A stretch of 64,000 nucleotides of DNA from Datnioides undecimradiatus. Lineage: Eukaryota > Chordata > Actinopteri > Lobotiformes > Datnioididae. Both the position numbers and the translations under genes were made by a program. Below are positions 1-11,587 of this stretch, one piece after another. Each line of letters starts with the position of its first letter. Positions within the stretch are counted from its first letter, which is position 1. The DNA lies in the NCBI GenBank assembly GCA_008933995.1, contig WARS01000031.1, positions 5,805,979 to 5,869,978 of the forward strand. The letters are read 5' to 3'. Under the pieces are notes generated by a model. The model worked only from the letters and a program-made list of their open reading frames with translations, made no database searches and had not been told where the DNA came from.

Positions 1-1232
1 GTCTTACATACAGCAAACATGAGCACAATAGAGTAGTCGTTATCAAAGTGTGCGATTAGGCAGGATGCAGAACATGAGGGATGAATAAAATTAGTACTGG
101 AATGACAGATTTAATGGAAATAAACTTGCATGTTGCTTAGCAACTACCACAACGTTGAAATTTAAACAGCACTGGCAAGGTCAAGGCACATACTGGAAGG
201 AGAAACATAGTCAGAAGCCATAATGTATTTTTGAGAGGAGTGAAAAAGAGAAAGCAGAGAGAAGAAAATTCATGAGCGATTGTTGTTGGCAGAATGAGGT
301 GTTACTATAAGTTCAGATAAAACAACATAAGTACATATAAACTGAGCACAGATGTACAAAATCGGCATCTTAGTTGTGTGTTAAAAAGCTGTTTGATGTT
401 GTTATAGCCAGCTATGATAAACTGCGAATAAAGTAAAATTTAATTCATTCATCGTTCTCATTATGTTGTGTGAAAACACTCACCACCTCTTGAGGTGCCA
501 ACACTGTGCTAAACTACTCCCTTAGTTAACCACGGGTCACGTGACACAGTGTCTTGCTCATCTCTGAGCACTGTGGTTTTAAATTAGTTAAATGAAATGC
601 ATCATTTCCCCCCACTGGACTGAATAAGTTCAGTTCATGTCAGTCAGGGCTGTTTGGTGGATACATGTCGAATAATGTGCTATATGTCAGGTACACCGTG
701 CAAAGCAGCCACAACCAAAATATCCCTGTTGTACCCTTCGCTGCACTTATCATGCAGGCTGAGCATTTAACTGTTGAACAACAAACTGATGTGTTTAGCC
801 TTTGATGCAGACTGCTGATAGTTGCTAGGACACGGTGTGCATCTCCTTCATTAAGTATCAGTGACAGTAAGATGTGATCATTGGCTCTGGGTGATGAAGA
901 GATCACAGTGTTTTAATGGCTTGTAAGGTCAAGAATGAAGGAGATGTTTTTGTACAGAGAGCTATATAAATAGGACTGAATAAGGAAAACTAAATGACAA
1001 TCAATGACAAGCAATAATATTCGATTTTAAGCAGTTTGAATGTAGAAACATGAGTCACTAAGCCACACTTTCACAAGTGAGGTATAAGACATGTCACTGA
1101 GACGGTGAAGTGTGAAGATTGGGAGGGCAGAAAGAAAAACATTGTATCCGTGGTCTGATGTTTCTTGAAGCCTGCAGACTTAATAAAGGGATGCATTACT
1201 TTGCTGAGATATTTAATACTGTCTTTTCTCAG
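1..1232 (+). other. znf821: znf821 upstream intron (3' part)
   Basis: Non-coding sequence ahead of the znf821 terminal exon. It ends in a pyrimidine-rich tract and AG at 1231-1232. I looked for C2H2 finger exons on the + strand and saw none, so the zinc-finger exons of this gene should lie to the left of the window. The stretch contains an exact GTCACGTGAC palindrome at 536-545 and a TATATAAATAG-like sequence near 964. The open frames here have no recognisable protein features. Confidence 0.6.
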
Positions 1233-2205
1233 GGAGAAGCTTAAAGATGTCCTCGACACAACCAGGATGGATGTCACCGGTGGAAGAGATGCCTGTTCCT
1301 TGTCCCATTCGCTCTCCAGCAGTCCCATGACCAGTCCTGGCCCCGGGACCTGCTCCTGCCACAGACCGGGCCCCAGCCCCAGCTCATGCCAGGGCCCTCG
1401 TCCCTGTGAAGCACCTGACCTCAATCCCAACCTATGTCAAGCTCATCGTACCTGCCAGGGATCAGGCCACATCTCAAGCCAGTGCCATGGCCCAGGCCCA
1501 GGATCTGGACCGTGCTCAGGCCCTGGACCCTGCACAGGTTCTGACCAAGGAACCTCCTTTCCCTCGCTGCCTGACAGTCTCCTCTCTGAAGGCCCATCAC
1601 TAGCGTCTATCCCTGATGCTCTTAACTCCTCCTCCTCAAGCCTTCCACCTATCCCTGATATCCTGAGCCCTATGCCTGTGTATCCCGCCGGGGTGCTGCT
1701 GGTGTGCAACAGCTGCGTGGCATATCAGCAGCTAGTGGAGGCCCAATCGCCAATGCGAAAATGGGCTCTGCGCAGGAAAAATGAACCCTTGGAGGCCCGT
1801 TTGCAGCGTCTTGAGCGAGAGCGCACGGCAAAGAAGAACAAGCGGGCGTGCGAGACGGAGGAGGAGAGGGAGATGAGGAGGCTGCGGGACCGTGAGGCCA
1901 AGCGCATGCAGAGAATGCAGGAGTCGGAGGAGCAGCGGGCACGCAGGCTGCAGAGAGACAGGGAGGCCATGCGTTTGAAAAGGGCCAACGAGACCCCTGA
2001 GAAGAGGCAGGCCAGGCTGATCCGTGAGAGGGAGGCGAAGAGGATCAAGCGGCGGCTGGAGAAGATCGACCCTGCTCTGAGGACTCAGATAGAGCACGAT
2101 CCCGCTGCAATGGCTGCCCTCACAGCAGACATGAGTCTCTTTCAGTTCCCTTGCCCTATGCCTGTCCCTTCCATTGATAATGGTCTGTTCATGAAGTTGC
2201 CCTAA
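1233..2205 (+). CDS. znf821: ZNF821 terminal coding exon (partial gene; STPR-domain protein)
   Basis: This is the last coding exon of a zinc-finger protein 821 orthologue; 323 residues are encoded here. It starts after TTTTCTCAG at 1232 with one base completing a split Arg codon and ends with TAA at 2203-2205. In order it holds a Ser/Pro start, a Pro/Gly/Cys-rich segment (1336-1545), a Ser/Pro-rich linker (about 1550-1680), a CNSC motif, and then four consecutive 23-residue Arg/Lys/Glu-rich repeats at 1798-2073 (for example RARRLQRDREAMRLKRANE). These match the STPR (score-and-three peptide repeat) domain, a helical DNA-binding module known from silkworm FMBP-1 and vertebrate ZNF821. The tail DPAAMAALTADMSLFQ also resembles ZNF821. 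The protein is presumably nuclear. An in-frame ATG at 1165 lies before the acceptor and is not a credible start. The C2H2 fingers are outside the window. Identity rests on the STPR block and tail; the cysteine-rich part is unlike any ZNF821 I recall. Confidence 0.85.
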
Positions 2206-3885
2206 TTGGACCAGGCCACTGGGGAGGGGGAGGAGGGGAGACCAATTGGCTTCTAGCAGCATCATTAACCTCTGCACTCTGCCATCAGGCTGCCATGGTC
2301 ACAGCGAACCATTCCTAGCTGGTTTAATTCCAGCCTCCTCTGTGTCGAACCGCTTCACACACAAACTGCTTTGTTAAATACAGAAAAACTACTTCAGTTT
2401 CTAATTTATTACAGTCAAGAAAACCTTGGGAACAGGGTTGAGAATGTTTCATGTTGTATGAAAGACGACATAAAAGCATGTTGTAAAGAGATTTATCTGT
2501 TTGTCAGTGGGCTAGCAGATTTAACGCAGTTCATTTCAGTAGGAGCAGTTGTACTTCCTTTAAGGGAAAAAAAAAAAAATCTTTTTGCACATGGACCTTC
2601 AGTGACAGGAGTGGGGACTTTGTAGCCACAGCCCCCTCCTTTCTGGTCCACTCCGCCAGCCCAGTGGCACGGGTTTACCGGTAGCTACACCTCTCTCTTC
2701 GAGCTGCCACCGTGGGTCCCTGGGAAGTTCATATTCAGTCAAACTACTACCTCAGCTGGCGCTTCGGTCGCGTCCTCTGTCTCGTGGCTTACTGCGTTCC
2801 AACTCCAAGCTTCCAAAGCTCTCTACGTACTGTACACTACTGCAGAGGATGCAGGTTGTTTTTCCACGGTTTATGTTTGCGTTTATCACTCGGGCTCTTT
2901 CAATCGGACACAAACATTCACAGCAAATGATTTACAAACGCACCAGTTCCACAATTTTTATTTTTCCCGGGTTGATCATGTTCCCTAACTCTTGAGTGTT
3001 TGGTCCTATTGAACACACCCAGTGTTAAGCAACATTCCTTCTAATCTCCTGAGTTGTACAACTTAATGCATTCGCCTCTTTACATTCTCTTTGCCAATAT
3101 TTGCATTTTTTCCCAACATTGTTACACTCCAGTTTTGCCAATGTCATTTCTTTCTTTCTTTCTTTTTTACTTTGTGTTACAGAGCTTTTCTTCAAATCAT
3201 AAAGGAATATTCAGTCTGTGCTGCTGTTACTGTACTGTACAATACATTAGTTACCTCTTCTATATTTTGGGCTCATCACATTGAGGAATATTGTGCAAAA
3301 ATGTTCCAGTAAGTGGTCACAATGAAACAAATCCTAACATGTTACTTGCTGACAACAGAATTTGTCACATTACTTGAATTCTGCCCACAAAGACACATTT
3401 GTTTTCCTCATTCTGAGTAAATTACAACATATGAGAGTGGGTTGTTATTAATATATAGATGATCATAGACAGATGATGCAATTTCTGTAGCATCCACGTG
3501 CTTTGTAAAGCTGCAGTAACTTCAATATATGTAACCACTTAAACTGGGGTTCATTTTATTTCCTCTGTTGGCAGAATTGATGAATACAGTTATATTTATT
3601 GTTCCATATGACAGAGGAACTCATTTTTATGCTTGTTTAAACCTTTTTTGTTTTTGAGTTGTTTCTTTTTTTTTTTTTTCTTTTCAAACCCCTGTCTGTT
3701 ACCGAGCACTGGGGCTAATTTCATGACATATACAGCCCATACTGGGAGAGAGATTTTATTAATCTATAGTCATTAACCTCATTCCAGCACATATTTATGC
3801 AATATGATGTGAATATATTTTTCTTGTGAAAATGTCGGGGTTATTTTGTTACCGTCGGTTGTATTAAAAAATTGTTTTAATGTTT
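2206..3885 (+). other. znf821: probable znf821 3'UTR
   Basis: Non-coding sequence after the znf821 stop, with poly-T tracts (3665-3680) and AT-rich blocks. The best polyadenylation hexamer I see is ATTAAA at 3863-3868, followed within about 40 nt by a T/G-rich stretch. The 3' limit is inferred. Open frames here have no recognisable domains. Confidence 0.4.
3863..3868 (+). terminator. znf821: candidate polyadenylation signal of znf821 (ATTAAA)
   Basis: ATTAAA on the + strand about 1.66 kb after the znf821 stop, followed by T/G-rich sequence. It is the common variant hexamer. A longer 3'UTR ending at AATAAA near 5066 is the alternative. Confidence 0.35.
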
Positions 3886-6274
3886 AAAATTAGAGGCCAT
3901 GTTTGGATATCCCTCATTTGATTTTCCTGCCTGTAAGGTTACCTCCAGTTTTTCTTGACGTCACTTCTTCTCCAGATGCAAACATCTACAGTGTCAAAAC
4001 GAGCCGTTTCTGAAATGTTCTTCAAAGAATATCAGAGACAAGGACAAGTACTGGTTCTGTTTGAGTCACTCCTAGACGAGAGAGTCGATGTACGCTGCTG
4101 CTTGTTGCAGCAAATTTAACAAAAGAAGAAGAAGAAAAATAGGGATTTTTAGTTTTGTCCTCAGAGGCTTTTCTAGGAGTGCATCAAACCTCTATGCAAC
4201 AGATGTGTTATTTATTCCAAGGGAAATCAATTCACTGAAACTATGCAGAGTGCGACTTTGATTTAAACTGACTTCAATGTAAAGAGTTTAGCTTCTCAGG
4301 CAATTTAACTCAGTGAGAGGGCTCAGAGCCTAGTTACAGCACCCTGGTCCATAAGAATCATTTATAGATGTATCATACGACAGTTTCGGGCAGGTGTGGG
4401 ACTTTTCTAGAGACATTTCTTCTTCGGGGATTCGTCTTCTCTTCCTAGTTCAGCACATAATAGCAACAGGGTCTCACTGCCATCCTACTCATCACATACT
4501 CTACCAAGGGCAGATCAGTGTTCTTGACAAAGTCTTCAGGTGTCATTTATCTCTCTCTTCTCTCGGACTATGAATACTGGGTATTCTCGGAGGTTGCTCT
4601 CTTAAATTGCTGTGATCCCTTTTTTGCCCTACAGTGGATTAATGCGACAGAAAACTGCAGCGTCTGTGGTCTGACATGCCGTTGCAAAAGGTGATGTTGA
4701 TCTTTACGAGCAGTACTCTCGTTATGGATTAGGTAAGCACTGCATGTCGTGAAACTGCACTTGTCCTAGAATGGTTCAATATGAGCTTGTGTTCTACTGT
4801 TAGTTTATGCCTGCCTGTTTTTTACAGTTTAATCAAAAGGAAACATGTTGAAGACGTTGGCCTTTCTATATTAATTCTATCAGGATTTTCTCTCGATGTC
4901 CATGTTTACAAAACGAATCTCTCTGAACAAGGCCAAATGAATGAGCTAAACTGCTAATGAGAACATTCATGCTTGCGATATCAATGCATTCTGACGGGAT
5001 GCCATCCTCTGTTACTGGACTGACAGATGTACAGACCGTGATGAAACCTGGTAAAGAATGTGGAAATAAACATTGACTTTACTATAACTGTAGTGTCTAG
5101 TGTCACTTCCCTTCTTTGTTTTGTGCACAGAAACACATTTGTTTGTAATGGATACGTTCTCACACACTTGGAAATGAGAAGTGAAAGTGGGGTTTCAAAC
5201 ATAAGAATTATGTGTTTGTCTCAGAGGCGATGAGGTTATCTTCTGTGGTGGGACGTACTTGTATGGGTGCATTTGTTTTGTTCTTGTATTCACTTTAGTT
5301 AGAAGTAAAATTCAATTGGTCAAATTCTGAATTAAAAAATTTTCACTTAAAATTTTATGATTTGGATTTTAGTGTCTGGACTTTACAAGTACAAACTAAG
5401 CTACTTGTTCTTTTACTTGACTTGAATTTTTGAACCAGAGATCAACTGAATTTGCAAAGCTCGAGTATGGATATATTTTTTTTAGTAACTTCACTTATTC
5501 TATTTAAATCAGGGACGTCCCGTTACTAAAATCCAGTTTTTGATGTCCCACCTCTTCAGATGCCCATTTGAGATGACAGGGACTCAAAGCACGTTCACAA
5601 AGAGTTTTCATTGGAAAACATGTCAACACTGTAAAGTCAGTGGGTCTTCGACAGTGATTCAGTGTCATTATTACATATTTAGTTATAATGTTCAAATTAT
5701 TTTGACTTTCATTGGCTTCCACAGATTTATACAATTGTGTTTGCCAGCAATACTTGTTGATGTGAAGATAAAGATTCAACTTTTAGAGCAAGATGCAGTT
5801 TTACAGGTTGAACTAACAATTTTAAACCAGCTAAAGCGTCAAATCAACAGTGACAAACATTAAAATAATCTTACAGTAACTTAGTGTTACCAATCATAAA
5901 GCTGCGTCAGGTTCATTTCCACTGCCTTATGAGTGTGTTTAATACTCATATTGCTGATTATACTCAAAGATTAGCAGGACTTAACATATAAAGGTGAATT
6001 TTTAATTTTTTAAACAAAATATATTAATATTTCTTCCCACTAAAAGCCGACACCTGAATGCAACTGAAGAAACACAGTACACAAGCTGGATAATAGTTTA
6101 TATTTATATTTGTATATATATATTATATTGTGTTTACTTAACAAACATGATAAATGCAATGTCTCCAAGTTAGCTGTAACAATAAAAATACAATATCTTT
6201 GTGTCCTTAAAGTACATAGAATTAAAACAGCAAAACAAAAAAACAAAAACCGCCCTAAGTAGTTCACAGAGAGG
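3886..6274. other. convergent intergenic region znf821 / atxn1l
   Basis: AT-rich sequence between the presumed 3' ends of two convergent genes. It contains a TGACGTCA palindrome (3956-3963), a short Cys-rich open segment after a good acceptor-like tract (4635-4690, see findings), an AATAAA near 5066 and AT-rich simple sequence at 6093-6130. No gene was recognised. Confidence 0.5.
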
Positions 6275-6297
6275 TACAAATATACAGTACAAATCTA

Positions 6298-6303
6298 TTT
6301 TAT
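6298..6303 (-). terminator. atxn1l: candidate polyadenylation signal of atxn1l (AATAAA)
   Basis: TTTATT on the + strand reads AATAAA in the atxn1l sense, followed by TGTATATTTGTAC-type T/G-rich sequence suited to a downstream element. It lies about 5.3 kb after the stop codon. Confidence 0.4.
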
Positions 6304-8696
6304 TCAAAAACGGTACAAATAAAAATGCAACAAAATAGAGATATTAATGCTTTGTTAAAGTCAGGTAGGTGTAGGGTATTCTAAGGGAGCACTTTCGGTC
6401 GACAACTCTAAGGCTTCTGATAAAGATCAATACATATTGGTACGGCCATACGATATTAAAACTCACTATACAAAGTTCATACAACCTGGATTATACTTGA
6501 GGATTGAATGTTACATTTACATCATTGCATATATTTTGCAGATTTAGGCATTAAAAAAAAAAAAAGATGCTGTTTTTTGTTTTGTTTTTAGTTACACATC
6601 ACATAAAAAGCAATGTCACCTTGTGCCAAAAAAGGTACAATGTCAAATCTGAGAAAACACAGACTTCTTTAAAACTTTAAACCGTTCTCGTTCTCCTGAT
6701 TTAATTCGACATCAGCGACACCAAAGAAAAACAAAAATTGTCCTAAATTCACCTTTGCAGTTCAATATTGGATCAAACAACAGGAAGTAGTTCACACACA
6801 CACACAGTAAAAATCCCCACCGCCAACGTCACGAAACATAATAAACCGTTACATTACTACCAATGGAAAGCTATCTGATTTATGCAGCCCGTCTGTCTCC
6901 ACTGATTCAATTCCACCGTCTGTCGTCAAGAGGCCGTGGGACAAAGCACAAGACACCAAACACAATCCATTAATTCAAGGGATAAAAAAAAAAACAACTA
7001 CCGATTTTGTGCAACAACAATAAAAAGAAAACAACAGATGTGTGCGTGTCTGTCTATGTGTGTGTGTGTACTTGTGTGTGGAATTAATGGATTGGCCTCC
7101 ACTGCAGACACTCTTGGCATCATCTTGTAAAAAGTGCAGATTAAGAGCTTCCATTTACTTCGCCGCCACACATGAAAAGAAAACAGGAATTAAAAAGGTA
7201 AGAGGAGCATTAAGAGTGTATTAAAATCGTAACGGAATAGATGAATAATTAAAAAAAAACATGGTTGAACCGTCTGTGGCCCAAAGAGAATTCACCATAA
7301 CCCCTTTGAGAAATGTAAATATGAATTTCTGCTCATAAGCATGTCCAGAGTGTCAAGGCTTGACATTTCTGGTTTGCTCTTGTACGGCCTGAAAAGGGAA
7401 CACCGAGTGAAGCAGAAGCATCATTCCATTATTTCAATTTCACACGTTGTACAAAGCAGAATTTAAGGCATTATCGACAAGCATCATCAAAGCTATCTAT
7501 ACAAAATAATACATCTATCTACAGAAACACACAACCTGCCACTTCTCCATGAGTTGGTGTGCTTTTTTTCACTTTGAAACGCTTCAATTTACCAACAGTT
7601 TTTTTTTTTCTTTTTACAACACTGTAAAGGAGGGCATTTAGTGCAATTACTTACAGCAACAGACTATCAGTGACGTGAATAAGATTCATTGGACATCTTG
7701 GTAGCAGTCGAGCTCTTCTGCTTGAAAAATGGCACACGCTGCTCGTAGCAGAGGGCAGAAACGGGCTCACAGCAGCACAGGGTGGTCTTGCTGTGAGAAT
7801 TAACAGGAGGTAAAGTCACAGGTGGCACTGCTTGTACCATTCAAATCCCATCAAATGCATCTTGACCTAAAATATGAAACGACCAAGCGGCCTGGCAATC
7901 GTGCCAAAAAAATATTTGACGAACACAAATTGAAAATTTTCAAGAGACACGCGCCTGATTTGGCTCTGACTGTGGCATCGTAAGAAGACAATGACAGTTT
8001 ACCAATCTGTGACTCAGCAGTGTGCTATACATAGGTTAGATTGGGACCACCGAGTGAAAAACACAAATAGGAAGGCAAAATACTGGTCTGTACTCCTACA
8101 AAAAGCTCATTTAAAGTAAAACAGAAATCATACAACCCGACATCATTGGTAAAACGACTGCATCAGCCGATCTGCCCTGCTGCTTCAGAGAGCTGTACTT
8201 AAGACAATGAAGGATACAATACTGAGTTTACTGCATAGAAAACACCAAGACTACGTGAAATGTGTTCAGGTATAATGTATATTGCTTACAGCGTGAAAAA
8301 AAAAAACCTTAATGTGGTGAGCTTCTGATGGGAAAATGTGACTTTAATTGTAGCAAATTGATTTTCTCCATCTCCCAGTGCGAAGCACTTTAAAGGATTC
8401 ACATTTTCTCAAATGTATCGTAATACCAAGTTGTCCATATGTATACTGAAAGAGTCACTAGTTGTTATCAGTCCTCTTGTCCATACGATGTCACCCTGTG
8501 CATTTAGCCGTCTCTGAGCAACAGTAACAAAAAGTCAACTCTGCATGACAGTAACTGTAACTTTAGAAGATACTTAATTTGTTTAACTGCTGCAGCATCC
8601 AATCAGCTTGAAGTGCTCTGATGCACAGAAAGACAACTCAGAGGGAATCTGAGCAGCCAGCATGGACAACCAATGACTCTTTATGGACATGTGAGA

Positions 8697-8999
8697 CAGG
8701 GTTCCCACAACTTCATACTACTACTGTTGCAATTTTTATAATGAGATCTAATAGGATGTACAGAAGCTCCCAGACTACAATTAAAAAGAGAAGAGTGGCC
8801 TGGATGTGTGAACACTTCTTAGTTGTGCTGCAGTGCTACAGTGATGGCAAATAATGTGCTCTATTGACTTGCATCAACCAAAAACATGTCAAATCTTCAG
8901 TTTCTTTTCCCACATCTGTGTTCAAAAAAATTCAACACCTTGATTTTTCCCTTCAAATTCACTGACTTTCAAGGAAATCAAGGACCCGTGGGAACCCTG
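8697..8999. mobile_element. hAT-like non-autonomous DNA element (MITE), 303 bp
   Basis: The ends are perfect 12-bp terminal inverted repeats, CAGGGTTCCCAC (8697-8708) and GTGGGAACCCTG (8988-8999). The flanking octamers ATGTGAGA (8689-8696) and ATGAGAAA (9000-9007) agree at 6 of 8 positions, consistent with a decayed 8-bp target duplication as made by hAT transposases. The interior has no transposase frame, so the element depended on a relative elsewhere. It sits in the presumed atxn1l 3'UTR. TIRs of this type are widespread in fish hAT families; the exact family was not determined. Confidence 0.75.
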
Positions 9000-10531
9000 A
9001 TGAGAAATGATGCAAGACTGACTTGGGAAAATGTGAATGTACACTTTCAAAATGCTTGTAATGACAGAGGGAGAGGACGAGAGTCTACTAGGCCCAGTTC
9101 AGGTCACTCTGTCTGATACTTCTCTCACTGCCACCTGCTGATGGACGGGCAGGCTGCGTACTTAGTGAACCACAGGGAGTTGAGGGTGCTATTCACCTTA
9201 AGAGAGTTGAAGAGGAGAGACAGAGACACACACAAACATACACATAACTGTGTCTGGGCTACAGCACCAACGCAATAGTCAGACACAAACTCGTCAACCA
9301 TGTAACTAACTGATCATCCTGTCTTAGCACATCCAATAAAAGAAAATGTAACAGGTAATGAGGGAAATACTCAAAAGGGATCAAATGTTTTGCCAAAGTC
9401 CAAAGATTTATGACAAAAAAAAGAAAACTGGTTTTGTTTGATTTCCATTTTCTGATGGGAATGTCTGCATGAGGAATGCCGTCTGATTATAAATCTCTGA
9501 ATGATTTTTATGGATGGTCTAATTGCACTTATTTTCTGTTTTAACCCTTTTGGATTTTTTTGGATTTCAAGAAGAGGATACAAATGTGTCAGGTGTAGGA
9601 AACTGCAGCATTCATCTTGGCTAATTTGTAAACAGAGTTAAAAATGCAAGTCAGTTTTCTCTCTCTCTCTCTTGCTCACCACAAAAACACCAACAATACT
9701 TCAAACATATTCTCTTCATTAAAAAAGCAAAACACTACTGTACTGTGATTCCTATTAACAAGGTCAGTGTGAAGTCAATGAGTGACATTTTCCTTGTGCA
9801 ACACAAGACAATCATGAGATCCACTGGATAAAGTAGATCTGAGTACAAAAGTGAAGGACAGCATACGTTCAAACAACAGACAGAACGGAAGGTAACTGGA
9901 TAATGATCACAAACTTAATTAGAGTCAAGCCTTCGATGCACTTGGGATGCACTTGTGTAATTCCATGTAAGAGAAAACGTCATCAGTGAGATGAGAGAGA
10001 ATCAAGGAGAAGCGCTTTTGTCTGTGATGATTTCTTGAGAAATTTGCCAAAGGCATGCTTTTTCTTGTGTACAAATATTGAAGCATCAATGAAAATGAAC
10101 AGAAAAATAGTGCATCACCTTTAAAAGTCGGGGGTTAAAAAGGTACATCTGACCTCACACCTCACGCGTAGAGAGATAAGAAAACAGCCCACGGCCAGAG
10201 GTTCCCACAGGAGCCCAGTGCAGCCGAGTACTGTGAAAAGAACTATTGCTTTGATTTTTGTAACTGAGAGAAAGAGTAACTCAAGTTGAGGACAAAGGGA
10301 AAACCTTGTCACTGACTCACTCGCAGACAGGGTTTCTCACCAAGGCAAACTAAAAGGCCCTTCCACTCTTCTGGGGAAGTTTAGGTCTAAGGGGCCTGCG
10401 CTCAGTGATGTGACTGGTTCATTCCCACAAGTGACTTTGGTGATGACCAGCCAGTGCCTCCTCGCTTAGTTACGCTCTTTAAAATTGCATTAAAAGACAC
10501 CAGTCTGGTTGGGAAAGCTTTGAGGTATAGT

Positions 10532-10560
10532 GAGGAGGAGGAGGAGGAGGAGGAGGAGGA
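10532..10560. repeat. (GAG)n trinucleotide repeat
   Basis: About ten uninterrupted GAG units, then AAAA and two more GAG-like units. On the - strand it makes a poly-Ser open frame, which I regard as spurious. Confidence 0.9.
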
Positions 10561-11587
10561 AAAGGAGGAGGAATCATTCTCTAGAGTGGGAAAAATGTTA
10601 AACACTAAGTGAGGGATTTTCTCACTGATGATACTGGAATGCACAATCTCTCTAGTTATCACAAAGAACAAAGCGTTATTCCAATCTGCAGCATTCATGC
10701 AAACACACACATTAGGGCCCTCATGCTGGACCGGAGGGCATGACGGTGTGTAACGTAGGCAGATTTGTTTTTTTGGACTGGAAACTGATTGCTGAGCAGA
10801 CAGTTTGATTGATTTATCACTATTTCGATTGTAAGACAAGTGGGACATGCCACACTTGGCCTGAGAAAAGGATCCCATTCATTGCAGACCGGCAAAAAAG
10901 TATCTCTGCTGACAAATGAGGTTTTAGACTCCTGCCGGAGAAGCGTAATGAAACGTACACTGACAGTTAGCATCAACAGTGCTAACATCGTCACACGAGC
11001 TGCTGATGTCAGCAACTCCACTCTTTTTTGGGTAAATGCTTTTGAAGGAAACAGGATCTTAGGAATGAAGGAGACAAAAGATCACTGGCTGTGATCCTTA
11101 AAATACATCAGAACCTGCAGAGCTGGTAGCTTCGCCGCGCTACAAACACATTCTCCATAGTCTGTGGTCTTCCAAAGAGACAGTTTGGTCAAAAAGGAAG
11201 CAAAAGTGTTCTGAATGTGATGGTAACCTCCATGCATGGTTATGAGGAAGTGGCGACAAAGGAGGGAGGGAGAAATGCAGTGTGTAAGGACTATGAGAGG
11301 CATTTCATCAGCTACATACTTTCTACTCAGCTTGACATGTCCCTGTCAGACCTCAGCTGGCTGGGAAACCACAGGCTCGTATCCTTTGGCTGAGTGACAA
11401 CCAAACCAAACCGGAACTTCTCACCAGATAGAAAACAATCTTGGTTTTTTTTGTATAATTTCAGCTGTGCAAAATCTCAAACATTCTGAGGCTACATTCG
11501 CACTCTTTTTTAAAAATTCCTTTCTCTCCTTGTCAGTCTCATTCTTACTCGTGGCAGTCTCCTCTAAAGTTGCTACCAAATGTGATG

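Larger units (their letters stand above)
6275..11587 (-). other. atxn1l: probable long 3'UTR of atxn1l
   Basis: About 5.3 kb downstream of the atxn1l stop on the - strand without recognisable coding sequence. ATXN1L and ATXN1 of mammals are known for multi-kilobase, heavily regulated 3'UTRs, so I assign this stretch to the transcript up to the AATAAA at 6298-6303. It holds a hAT-like miniature element (8697-8999), a (GAG)n tract (10532-10560) and, in transcript sense, one Pumilio-type UGUAGAUA (7516-7523). The 3' limit is inferred from the hexamer only. Confidence 0.45.

Noticed and set aside
1670-2277. Several overlapping - strand frames opposite the znf821 exon
   Set aside because: GC-rich, repeat-structured sense coding sequence lacks antisense stops; no homology recognised.
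10402-10878. - strand 158-codon frame with a poly-Ser run
   Set aside because: The Ser run is the (GAG)n microsatellite read in antisense; no domain, within the atxn1l 3'UTR.
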